Of a stretch of 64,000 nt of DNA, positions 9,000-15,552 are shown one piece after another; the first letter of the stretch is position 1; every line of letters begins with the position of its first letter. The DNA lies in NCBI RefSeq assembly GCF_010723735.1, contig NZ_BLLB01000002.1, positions 4,030,001 through 4,094,000 on the forward strand, written 5' to 3'. This DNA comes from Mycolicibacterium hippocampi. GTDB taxonomy: Bacteria; Actinomycetota; Actinomycetes; Mycobacteriales; Mycobacteriaceae. The position numbers and the translations under genes were made by a program. The notes under the pieces are model-generated. The model saw only the letters and a program-made list of their open reading frames with translations. It did no database searches and was not told where the DNA came from.

Positions 9000-9299
9000 A
9001 TGTGGATCGGCTGGCTGGAGTTCGACATCCTGCTCGGCGACGTGCGATCGCTCAAGCAGAAGCGGTCGGTCATCCGCCCGGTGATCGCCGAGTTGGCCCG
9101 CAGGTTCTCGGTGTCGGCCGCGGAGACGGGATCGCAGGACCTGCATCGGCGGGCCGGGGTCGGAATCGCCCTGGTGGCCGCCGATCGCGCCCATGTGGTG
9201 GATGTTCTCGACGCAGCCGAACGACTGGTGGCCGCGCGCCCCGAGATCGAGCTCCTGTCGGCCCGGCGGGGGCTGCGGCGAAGCACCGACGACGACTAG
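9000..9299 (+). CDS. DUF503 family protein (Rv2117-type)
   Basis: A 99-residue protein of the DUF503/YlxP family. The start MWIGWLEFDILLGDVRSLKQ and the following KRSVIRPVIAELARRFSVS are hallmarks of the family. YlxP-like proteins are often linked to ribosome maturation genes, but the mycobacterial member's function has not been assigned. ATG 9000 is 5 bp after the lppK stop, suggesting co-transcription. Its stop overlaps the convergent trmI stop by 4 bp. Confidence 0.88.
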   Translation: MWIGWLEFDILLGDVRSLKQKRSVIRPVIAELARRFSVSAAETGSQDLHRRAGVGIALVAADRAHVVDVLDAAERLVAARPEIELLSARRGLRRSTDDD

Positions 9300-10123
9300 G
9301 TGAGGCGTTTCTTCCGCACCGGCACCGGGGCGACCGTGCCCGGCGCCAGCTTTCGGGCGCTGATCAGAAAGGCGGTGTGGCCCCGCATGGTGTGCTCCGG
9401 GCGGACCGCCAGACCGACCACGTGCCAGCCGCGCTGCATGCTCTCCCAAGAACGTGGTTCGGTCCAACACTGTTGTTCGCGCAACGCCTCCACGGTCTTG
9501 GACAGCTGTGTCACCGTGGCCACGTAAATGACCAGCACCCCTCCGGCGACCAACGCGTTGGCGACCGCGTCGAGCACGTCCCACGGCGCGAGCATGTCCA
9601 GGACCACCCGGTCCACCTCGGGTCCGGTGTAGGCGCCGACGTCGGCGATCACCAGGTCCCAGTTCGGCGGTTGCTCACCGAAGAACGTCGTGACGTTGCG
9701 CACGGCGTGCTCGGCGTGGTCCTCCCGCAACTCGTAGGAGGTCACCTGACCCTGCGGGCCGACGGCTCGCAGCAGCGAGCACGTCAACGCTCCTGAGCCC
9801 GCACCGGCTTCGAGCACCCTCGCCCCGGGGAAGATGTCGCCTTCGTGGACGATCTGGGCCGCATCCTTCGGGTAGACGACCTGCGCGCCCCGCGGCATCG
9901 ACATCACGTAGTCGACCAGCAACGGCCGCAACACCAGGAACTGGTCGCCGTTGGTCGATCGCACGACGCTGCCTTCCGGCAGCCCCACCACCGCTCCGAG
10001 GTCGATGATCCCGCGATGGGTGTGGAACTCGCCGTCGGCCTTGAGCACCATCGTGTAGCGCCTGCCTTTCGCGTCGGTGAGCTGTACGCGATCACCGACG
10101 GCGAATGGACCCGTTCTTGGCAC
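9296..10123 (-). CDS. trmI: tRNA (adenine-58-N1)-methyltransferase TrmI
   Basis: S-adenosylmethionine-dependent enzyme that methylates A58 in the T-loop of tRNAs (Rv2118c orthologue). The 275-residue product has an N-terminal small beta domain (about 1-75) with the strongly conserved HTHRG and LRPLLVDYVMSMPRG. A Rossmann methyltransferase domain follows, with SAM motif VLEAGAGSGAL (about 103-113) and the substrate-side DMLAPWDVLDA. Length is close to the M. tuberculosis enzyme (280 residues), which acts as a homotetramer. The gene is divergent from the RecB-like nuclease gene, as Rv2118c is from Rv2119. Confidence 0.95.
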   Translation of the reverse strand: MPRTGPFAVGDRVQLTDAKGRRYTMVLKADGEFHTHRGIIDLGAVVGLPEGSVVRSTNGDQFLVLRPLLVDYVMSMPRGAQVVYPKDAAQIVHEGDIFPGARVLEAGAGSGALTCSLLRAVGPQGQVTSYELREDHAEHAVRNVTTFFGEQPPNWDLVIADVGAYTGPEVDRVVLDMLAPWDVLDAVANALVAGGVLVIYVATVTQLSKTVEALREQQCWTEPRSWESMQRGWHVVGLAVRPEHTMRGHTAFLISARKLAPGTVAPVPVRKKRLT

Positions 10124-10208
10124 AGCTGATCAGCCTGCCAGTAGACGCGCCGGCGGAGGCGGCCGGGGTTGCCCGGATTTGTCGTGGCCCGGTCATAGGC
10201 TGGGGTTC

Positions 10209-11117
10209 ATGAGCGAGCAGACGGAACGGCCGGTACGGCGGCCGGCGCTGTCTCCGTCGCGGGCGAGCGACTTCAAACAGTGTCCGCTGCTGTACCGCTT
10301 CCGTGCCATCGACCGGCTACCGGAGCCGTCGTCCACCGCACAGGTGCGCGGGTCGGTGGTGCACGCCGCGCTCGAGCAGCTGTACGCCCTGCCGGCCGCA
10401 GACCGGGTGCCCGAGACGGCGGCGGCGCTGGTGCTGCCGGCGTGGGAACGGGTGGTCGCCGAACGGCCCTCGGTGGCCACCGAGATCGATCCGGCATTGC
10501 AGGCCGAGCTGCTCGAACAGGCGCGAAAGTTGCTGTCGGGGTACTACCGGCTCGAGGATCCCACCCGCTTCGACCCGCAGTGCTGTGAGCAGCGCGTGGA
10601 GGTCGAGCTCGAAGACGGCACCCTGCTGCGCGGCTTCGTCGACCGAATCGACGTCGCCCCCACCGGTGAGCTGCGGGTGGTGGATTACAAGACCGGCAAG
10701 GCGCCGCCCGAGGCACGGGCGCTGGCCGAGTTCAAGGCCATGTTCCAGATGAAGTTCTACGCGGTCGCGCTGCTGCGGTCGCGCGGTGTGCTGCCGACCC
10801 GGCTGCGGCTGCTCTACCTCGCCGACAGCCAAGTGCTGGACTACTCGCCCGACCTCGACGAGCTGCTGCGTTTCGAGAAGACGTTGATGGCGATCTGGCG
10901 GGCCATCCAGGCGGCAGGTGTGACAGGCGACTTCCGGCCGCAACCGTCGCGGTTGTGCGACTGGTGCGCCCACCACGCCCACTGCCCGGTCTTCGGCGGC
11001 ACTCCCCGCCGTATCCGGGTTGGCCCGAGGTGTTCGACGAGGGCGACCCGGACACCGTGCTGCAGGCCACGGAGCCGGCTGCGTGATCGACTGCATGTTC
11101 CGTCGGCAAGGCGCTGA
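10209..11117 (+). CDS. RecB-like PD-(D/E)XK nuclease (Rv2119-type), probable C-terminal frameshift
   Basis: A RecB-family nuclease domain protein. The N-terminus has LSPSRASDFKQCPLLYRFR, the catalytic core has GFVDRIDV...LRVVDYKTGK (Asp, then Asp-x-Lys), and near the end CDWCAHHAHCPVF supplies cysteines; with Cys23 (KQCPLLY) they form the four-cysteine AddB/RecB-type iron-sulfur cluster pattern. As written the frame runs to 11117, but after residue about 265 (FGGT) it turns into an arginine-rich tail. Adding one C to the CCCC run at 11004-11007 restores a frame reading PPPYPGWPEVFDEGDPD that stops at 11084-11086 and overlaps the next gene's GTG by 4 bp. A 1-bp deletion or sequencing error is therefore likely. 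Start ATG 10209 removes a non-homologous upstream extension. Confidence 0.85.
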   Translation: MSEQTERPVRRPALSPSRASDFKQCPLLYRFRAIDRLPEPSSTAQVRGSVVHAALEQLYALPAADRVPETAAALVLPAWERVVAERPSVATEIDPALQAELLEQARKLLSGYYRLEDPTRFDPQCCEQRVEVELEDGTLLRGFVDRIDVAPTGELRVVDYKTGKAPPEARALAEFKAMFQMKFYAVALLRSRGVLPTRLRLLYLADSQVLDYSPDLDELLRFEKTLMAIWRAIQAAGVTGDFRPQPSRLCDWCAHHAHCPVFGGTPRRIRVGPRCSTRATRTPCCRPRSRLRDRLHVPSARR

Positions 11118-11880
11118 CGGGGAGGACGAGCTCTTCGTCTCGACCGACGGGACCCGAAGCAACTGGGATCCCGAGATCCAGCACGGCTCCCCGCCTCTGG
11201 CGTTGCTGACCAGGGCCGTCGAAAACCTCGCGGCGGGGACGGGGCTGCGTATCGGCCGGCTCACGCTGGACATCCTCGGACCCATCCCGGTCGCCACCGT
11301 CCGGGTCCGCGCGCGGGTGGACCGGCCGGGCAGCCGGATCTCGATGATGACCGCCGAGATGCTCACCGATCGCCCGGACGGCAGCCGCCGGCCGGTCGCC
11401 CGCGTCACCGCCTGGCTGCTCGCTCCCACGGACACCTCAGACGCCGCCACCGACCGATACCCGCCGCTGGTGGAGGGCGATCCGGAGCCCGTCGCCCACG
11501 CGTGGGAGGGGGCGCCGGGGTATCTGCAGGCGGTCAGCTGGCGCAGGCAGGCCACCGAGGAGGGCGCGCCTGGTTTGGTCTGGCTGAGTCCTCTAGTACC
11601 GCTGGTGGATTCAGAGCCGACGACGGCGCTGCAGCGCCTGGCGATGGTGGTCGATTCGGCGAACGGGATAGGCGCCGCGCTGGACCCGCAACAGTTCGTC
11701 TTCATGAACACCGACACCGTCGTGCATCTGCACCGCCTGCCCTCCGGGCAGGACTTCGGGCTGCGGGCGCGTGGGTCGATCGGCCCGGACGGCATCGGGG
11801 TGACCACCGCGGAGATCTTCGACCGGCAAGGATTCATCGGCACCAGTGCACAGACGCTGCTCGTGCAGCGCCGATGTTGA
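11083..11880 (+). CDS. Acyl-CoA thioesterase-like (TesB-type, double hotdog) protein
   Basis: A 265-residue protein resembling the thioesterase superfamily 4HBT_3/TesB, which hydrolyses acyl-CoA thioesters. Two hotdog-like halves are seen: about 10-125 with SPPLALLTRAVE and GRLTLDILGPIPVATVRVRARV, and about 150-260 with the DSANGIGAALDP helix and HLHRLPSGQDFGLRARG strand. Substrate is unknown. GTG 11083 gives a 4-bp overlap with the corrected stop of the upstream nuclease gene; ATG 11095 is an alternative. The stop TGA abuts the right end of an IS200/IS605-type element, so the last residues may have been changed by the insertion. Confidence 0.72.
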   Translation: MIDCMFRRQGADGEDELFVSTDGTRSNWDPEIQHGSPPLALLTRAVENLAAGTGLRIGRLTLDILGPIPVATVRVRARVDRPGSRISMMTAEMLTDRPDGSRRPVARVTAWLLAPTDTSDAATDRYPPLVEGDPEPVAHAWEGAPGYLQAVSWRRQATEEGAPGLVWLSPLVPLVDSEPTTALQRLAMVVDSANGIGAALDPQQFVFMNTDTVVHLHRLPSGQDFGLRARGSIGPDGIGVTTAEIFDRQGFIGTSAQTLLVQRRC

Positions 11881-11921
11881 CGTCCTCCCCACGGCTGAAG
11901 CCGGGGGGGATTCCAACCGGT
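11877..11921 (-). ncRNA. Predicted right end and omega-RNA 3' scaffold of the IS605-type element
   Basis: Downstream of tnpB on the minus strand lies the conserved right-end hairpin. In this family the transcript covering the tnpB 3' end and right end is processed into an omega-RNA whose guide is the flanking DNA just beyond the element. Here the guide would come from the end of the thioesterase gene (bases just below 11877). Presence of the RNA is inferred from the family; only the hairpin is seen directly. Confidence 0.45.
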
Positions 11922-13172
11922 TCATGCCGCGGGTGCAGCAGTGGTGGGTTGGAGCAGTAATTCCTCGCGGTTTCCTGCTGGTTCCTGCTTCGGTGACCGC
12001 GCTCGGCCCGAGGGCCTCGGTTGGTCTTCACAGGCGGTGACCGCAAGCCCTGCGGCCAGAATGTTCTTCGCGGCGTTCACATCCGCGTGCTCATGATGCG
12101 TGCAGTAGGTGCACCGGAATACCGCTTGGCTCTCGCGGGATTTCGGGTCCGCCTGCCCACACGCTGAGCAGCGTTGCGATGTGTAGGCCGCCGGCACCTT
12201 CACGACGGTGGTCCCGGTGTATCGGGCCGCCGAGGCTAGTGCCAACGCGAACTGATGCCAGCCTTTGACGAGGATGGCACGGTTGAGCCCGGACTTCGCT
12301 CTGACATTGCGCCCGGGCTGTTCGAGAGTTCCTTTCGCCGATTTCGTCATCTGCTTGGTCCTGAGATCTTCGATCACCACCACGGAGTTGGTAGCAGCGA
12401 GCTGGTGGGCAATCTGGGCACAGAAATCCAGGCGGCGACGGCGCTCGCGGGCCCGCACCGCCGCCAATGCCGCCCGAGCCTTGTCCCGGCTAGCCGACCT
12501 CTTGGATGCACGGGACAACTTGCGTTGCAGCGCCACCACACGACGACGCTCCCCGGCGGTCGTGAACGCCTGGTCGATCAGGGCGCCATCGCTGGTCGCG
12601 ATCGCTGCCACCACACCACGGTCGACCCCGACCGCCGCACCTGGCACTGGGTGGGCCTCGGGAGTCTGCCGGGCGTCGTCGACCAAAACCGAGATGAACC
12701 AATGCCGACCCTCTCTGCGGAGGGTGGCCGAACGGATGGTCTCACCGGCCAGCGGTCGGCTCATCCGCAGTTTCACCCACCCGAGTTTGGGCAATTTGAT
12801 CCGGCCGTGGCGGCGGTTGAGCTTCTCTACGGCCATCTTGTTGCCCTCGGGAAACCGGAACGACGGCGACCACCGCCGACCCGAACGCCACCGCACCTTC
12901 CACGTGCCATGCTCATGACACGCCCGATCCAGGTCCATCAACGTCTGCTGCAGGCAATGCCCCGGAACATCTTTCAACCAGGGATGCTCGGACTTGGCTT
13001 CAGCCAGCTCCTTGGCCTGGGGCTGGTAATTCATCCACGCCCCACGGCGACGGTACTCGCGGCGCTGCTCTAGACCGGTGTTCCACACCACCCGACATAC
13101 CGCTCCGATCCGCTCGGCGAACTCGGACTGCTCACCGGTGAACTCGACCCGGAACCGCCGCCCCGTCAACAT
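11922..13172 (-). CDS. tnpB: TnpB RNA-guided endonuclease (IS605 OrfB)
   Basis: A 416-residue TnpB. TnpB proteins are RNA-guided DNA nucleases ancestral to Cas12 that cut at a target next to a short TAM and help retain the element. The RuvC-like catalytic triad is complete: Asp184 in GVDRGV, Glu268 in VVVIEDL, and Asp364 in HADVNAAKNI. A zinc finger is formed by Cys335, Cys338, Cys354 and Cys357 (CSACG ... CTYC). The arginine-rich N-terminal half includes the helix-turn-helix-like OrfB domain. The start ATG 13172 lies 3 bp after the tnpA stop, so translation is probably coupled. Intact reading frame and triad suggest an active nuclease. Confidence 0.93.
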   Translation of the reverse strand: MLTGRRFRVEFTGEQSEFAERIGAVCRVVWNTGLEQRREYRRRGAWMNYQPQAKELAEAKSEHPWLKDVPGHCLQQTLMDLDRACHEHGTWKVRWRSGRRWSPSFRFPEGNKMAVEKLNRRHGRIKLPKLGWVKLRMSRPLAGETIRSATLRREGRHWFISVLVDDARQTPEAHPVPGAAVGVDRGVVAAIATSDGALIDQAFTTAGERRRVVALQRKLSRASKRSASRDKARAALAAVRARERRRRLDFCAQIAHQLAATNSVVVIEDLRTKQMTKSAKGTLEQPGRNVRAKSGLNRAILVKGWHQFALALASAARYTGTTVVKVPAAYTSQRCSACGQADPKSRESQAVFRCTYCTHHEHADVNAAKNILAAGLAVTACEDQPRPSGRARSPKQEPAGNREELLLQPTTAAPAA

Positions 13173-13175
13173 AAC

Positions 13176-13573
13176 TCAGCGGTCCTTCTGCGACTCGACA
13201 TAGCGTTTGATCACCGACAACGGTGCCCCGCCGACGGCGGCCACGAAGTACGAGTTCGTCCACAGCGACGGCAACCGCGACCGCAACCACGGAAACTCCT
13301 CGCGCAACTCACGCGAGGACCGGCCCTTGATGGCCTTCACCAGTTTGTGCACCCCGAACTGCGGGTCCACTTCCACCAAGAGGTGCACGTGATCAGGCAT
13401 GGTCTGCATCTCGATCAACCACGCCCCTTCTCGGTAATCACCTCGGTGATGATCTCCTTGAGTCGCTCCTCCATACGGCCGCCGATCACTCGGCGCCGGT
13501 ACTTCGGGCACCACACGATGTGATACGCGCACTGGAACGCGATATTCGCGTTCGTGCGCAACGTAACACCCAT
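13176..13573 (-). pseudogene. tnpA: IS200-type Y1 transposase TnpA, frameshifted
   Basis: Encodes a HUH/Y1 single-strand transposase (REP_Y1 type), normally about 130 residues. From ATG 13573 the frame reads MGVTLRTNANIAFQCAYHIV ... ITEKG, then a stop appears (GGT TGA). The remaining domain continues in another frame as GAWLIEMQTMPDHVHLLVEV, with the HUH pair HVH, and ends with the catalytic tyrosine in VIKRYVESQ. One G is missing from the run opposite CCCC at 13424-13427 (four instead of an expected five). The full product is therefore not made unless by frameshifting, or the deletion is a sequence error. Confidence 0.85.
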
Positions 13574-13710
13574 ACCCGACAACGTTAGACAGACTGCCTC
13601 TATCTAACGCGATGACACGCCAGAACACAGGTGCCAGTGGCCACTCAAAGCGCACACTTGACGCGCTCACCCCAGAGCTGGAGCCCGGGGTCCGCCGCGC
13701 TACGTTTCCC

Positions 13711-14103
13711 ATGATCGATGAGGCCCGCCGGCAGTTCGAGCTGGCCTGGTCGCTGGCCGAACTTCACCTCGCGGCCCTCGCCGAGGAGGATTTCCTCTGG
13801 GAACCGGCGAACATGTGCTGGACGGTCCACCGGGACGACGCCAGCGTGTGGCGTTCGGACTGGGCCGAGACCGAACCAGATCCCGTGCCGGTTCCGACGA
13901 TCGCCTGGCTCACCTGGCACATCGACTATTGGTGGACGGCTGCCATCGACGCGCTGACCGCTCCCACGACTTTTCCGTGGGATGCCGGTTCCGGCCGCAC
14001 CGTCGCCGACACCGTGCTGTGGGTCGCGGTTGAGCTAACCAAGAACGTCTCCGAACTCGGACAACTCCGGCTGCTGCGAGCGGTCACCGGTACCACCCCT
14101 TAA
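13711..14103 (+). CDS. DinB-like protein
   Basis: A 130-residue protein resembling the DinB/DUF664 four-helix-bundle family, whose members often bind a metal through three histidines and act in thiol-linked or stress metabolism. Recognisable parts are the amphipathic N-terminal helix EARRQFELAWSLAELHL, TIAWLTWHIDYWWTAAIDAL, and VAVELTKNVSELGQLRLL near the end. Start ATG 13711 is chosen because residues encoded upstream of it lie in the insertion-sequence flank and do not resemble the family. It is followed after 42 bp by the ArsR gene. Specific function unknown. Confidence 0.65.
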   Translation: MIDEARRQFELAWSLAELHLAALAEEDFLWEPANMCWTVHRDDASVWRSDWAETEPDPVPVPTIAWLTWHIDYWWTAAIDALTAPTTFPWDAGSGRTVADTVLWVAVELTKNVSELGQLRLLRAVTGTTP

Positions 14104-14109
14104 ATACGC

Positions 14110-14138
14110 TTGCATCTATATAGATGGTCAGCGATACT
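14110..14138 (+). promoter_or_regulatory. Promoter with palindromic operator upstream of the ArsR gene
   Basis: A perfect 14-bp palindrome CATCTATATAGATG at 14113-14126 overlaps a TTGCAT -35-like element (14110-14115). GATACT (14133-14138) lies 17 bp further on as a -10. Transcription would begin at about 14145, on the ATG at 14146, giving a leaderless message. This is the expected layout for autorepression by an ArsR-type dimer. Confidence 0.6.
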
Positions 14139-14145
14139 CAGGGGC

Positions 14146-14466
14146 ATGGATGTGTTCGAAGCGGTCGCCGAGCCCAACCGGCGAGCCTTGTTGGATGCCT
14201 TGGCAGACGGCGAGCGCAGTGCCGGTGACCTGGTGGCCACGCTGCCCGAGCTGACCCAGCCGACGGTGTCCCGACATCTGCGGATACTGCGCGAAGTTGG
14301 CCTGGTCGAGGTTCGGCCACAGGCGCAACGCCGCATCTACGCGCTGCGGGCCGACGGTCTGGTGGCCATCGACGACTGGATCGAACGTTACCGGCGCTAC
14401 TGGGCCGGTCATCTCGACTCCCTGGAACGCCACCTGGAGCGCAGGCACGGTGAACCGAATGGGTGA
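14146..14466 (+). CDS. ArsR-family winged-helix repressor
   Basis: A 106-residue ArsR/SmtB-type regulator. The winged helix spans about residues 5-85, with recognition helix QPTVSRHLRILREVGLVEV and a wing ending in RRIYALRADGL. It has no cysteine and no metal-site histidine cluster, so it is unlikely to be a classical metal sensor. It matches the subgroup paired with AHSA1/SRPBCC genes, as here. ATG 14146 follows the predicted leaderless promoter. The stop overlaps the SRPBCC gene, and the flavodoxin gene follows with an ATGA overlap, so the three form one operon that is probably autoregulated through the upstream palindrome. Confidence 0.85.
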   Translation: MDVFEAVAEPNRRALLDALADGERSAGDLVATLPELTQPTVSRHLRILREVGLVEVRPQAQRRIYALRADGLVAIDDWIERYRRYWAGHLDSLERHLERRHGEPNG

Positions 14467-14965
14467 GCGCGACGGGCGGGTGACGATCGACGGCGATCGC
14501 GCGGTGCTGAACTTCGAACGCCGTCTGCCGTTTCCCATCGATGCGGTCTGGGCCGCCATCACCGATCCGGCCGAACGCCGGCAGTGGTTCGGAGAGACCA
14601 CCGTCGACGCCCGCGAGGGCGGACTCATCGACATGGTCGCCGACGGGCCACCCCTTCCGCCGGAACGCAAACGGATGACGGGCCGCATCCTGGTGTGGGA
14701 TCCCCCGCATGTCTTCGAGCACGAGTGGAAGCAGCCGATCGTCGAGGACGGTGTGGTGCGTTACGAACTGCAACCCGACGGTCCCGACGGTTCGGCCACG
14801 CTGCTGCGCTTCAGCCACCGTGGACTCGGGGTTCGCAGCGCCGGCGGCTTCCTCGGCGGCACCCATGCCTTCCTCGACCGTCTCGAATCCCATCTCGCCG
14901 CAGAACCGTTGCCGGACTGGCTCACCCGTCGCCTCGAAATCATCACCGAAGGAGAAACACCATGA
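14459..14965 (+). CDS. SRPBCC (AHSA1/Bet v1-like) domain protein
   Basis: A 168-residue START-like protein. It shows the family signature near the start, RRLPFPIDAVWAAITDPAERRQWF, then TGRILVWDPPHVFEHEWKQP, VRYELQPDG...ATLLRFSHRGL and a closing helix THAFLDRLESHLA. These proteins have a deep hydrophobic cavity for small ligands and in bacteria often accompany an ArsR regulator. ATG 14459 overlaps the ArsR stop; GTG 14450 is an alternative. The stop is embedded in the ATG of the flavodoxin gene. The ligand is unknown. Confidence 0.82.
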   Translation: MGERDGRVTIDGDRAVLNFERRLPFPIDAVWAAITDPAERRQWFGETTVDAREGGLIDMVADGPPLPPERKRMTGRILVWDPPHVFEHEWKQPIVEDGVVRYELQPDGPDGSATLLRFSHRGLGVRSAGGFLGGTHAFLDRLESHLAAEPLPDWLTRRLEIITEGETP

Positions 14966-15552
14966 CCCCTGCCATCGCAGTCGCCTACCACTCAGGGTTC
15001 GGGCACACCGCGGTCCTCGCCGGTGCTGTCGCGGCGGGCGCCCGCGACGGCGGAGCGTCGGTCGACTCGATCGCCGTCGACCAGATCACGGACAGGGACT
15101 GGCAGGTTCTCGACGCCGCCGACGCCATCGTGTTCGGCAGCGCGACCTACATGGGCAACGTGTCGGCGCGATTCCAGGCGTTCACCGAGCAGACCGGCCG
15201 CCGCTGCATGGACGGCACGTGGCGCGACAAGGTCGCCGCCGGTTTCACCAACTCGGGCGGCAAGAGCGGCGACAAACTGCAGACGCTGATGTCACTCGCG
15301 GTGTTCGCCGCCCAGCATCACATGCACTGGATCAACCTGGGTTTGATCGCCGGGTGGAACAGCTCCTTCAGCAGCGAGCATGACCTCAACCGTCTCGGCT
15401 TCTTCCTCGGCGCAGGCGCGGCGACCGATGTCGACGCCAACCCCGAGCAGGTCCATTCCGCCGATGTGGCAACCTGCCGGCACCTCGGGCAGCGCGTCGC
15501 CGAGGTCACCGGGCAGCTGCTCGCGGGACGCGCGGCTACTGCAGCGGCTTGA
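14962..15552 (+). CDS. Flavodoxin / NAD(P)H-quinone oxidoreductase-like flavoprotein
   Basis: A 196-residue WrbA-like flavodoxin-fold protein. FMN-binding features are the N-terminal phosphate loop region VAYHSGFGHTAVLA, the FGSATYMGNVSARFQAF segment that packs on the isoalloxazine ring, and AAGFTNSGGKSGDKLQTL. Such enzymes reduce quinones or flavins with NAD(P)H. It ends the ArsR-SRPBCC-flavodoxin operon, so it may be the enzymatic output of that regulator. Its 3' end overlaps the convergent disulfide reductase gene by 17 bp. Confidence 0.82.
   Translation: MTPAIAVAYHSGFGHTAVLAGAVAAGARDGGASVDSIAVDQITDRDWQVLDAADAIVFGSATYMGNVSARFQAFTEQTGRRCMDGTWRDKVAAGFTNSGGKSGDKLQTLMSLAVFAAQHHMHWINLGLIAGWNSSFSSEHDLNRLGFFLGAGAATDVDANPEQVHSADVATCRHLGQRVAEVTGQLLAGRAATAAA

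Larger units (their letters stand above)
11877..13611 (-). mobile_element. IS200/IS605-family insertion sequence (tnpA frameshifted, tnpB intact)
   Basis: An element of about 1.7 kb read on the minus strand. At its left end (13584-13608) is a hairpin with arms GTTAGA/TCTAAC upstream of tnpA. tnpA, then tnpB 3 bp later, follow. At the right end (about 11887-11907) is a GC-rich hairpin built on CGGC-TTCA-GCCG flanked by CCCC/GGGG, ending near GACGTCAA, as in known IS605-type right ends. There are no terminal inverted repeats or target duplications, as expected for this peel-and-paste family. It lies between the thioesterase and DinB genes. Exact cleavage points are inferred, not proven. Confidence 0.8.

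Noticed and set aside
13176..13712. A 178-residue intact protein over tnpA
   Set aside because: Its first about 95 residues are a wrong-frame translation; the genuine TnpA N-terminus is in another frame starting at 13573.
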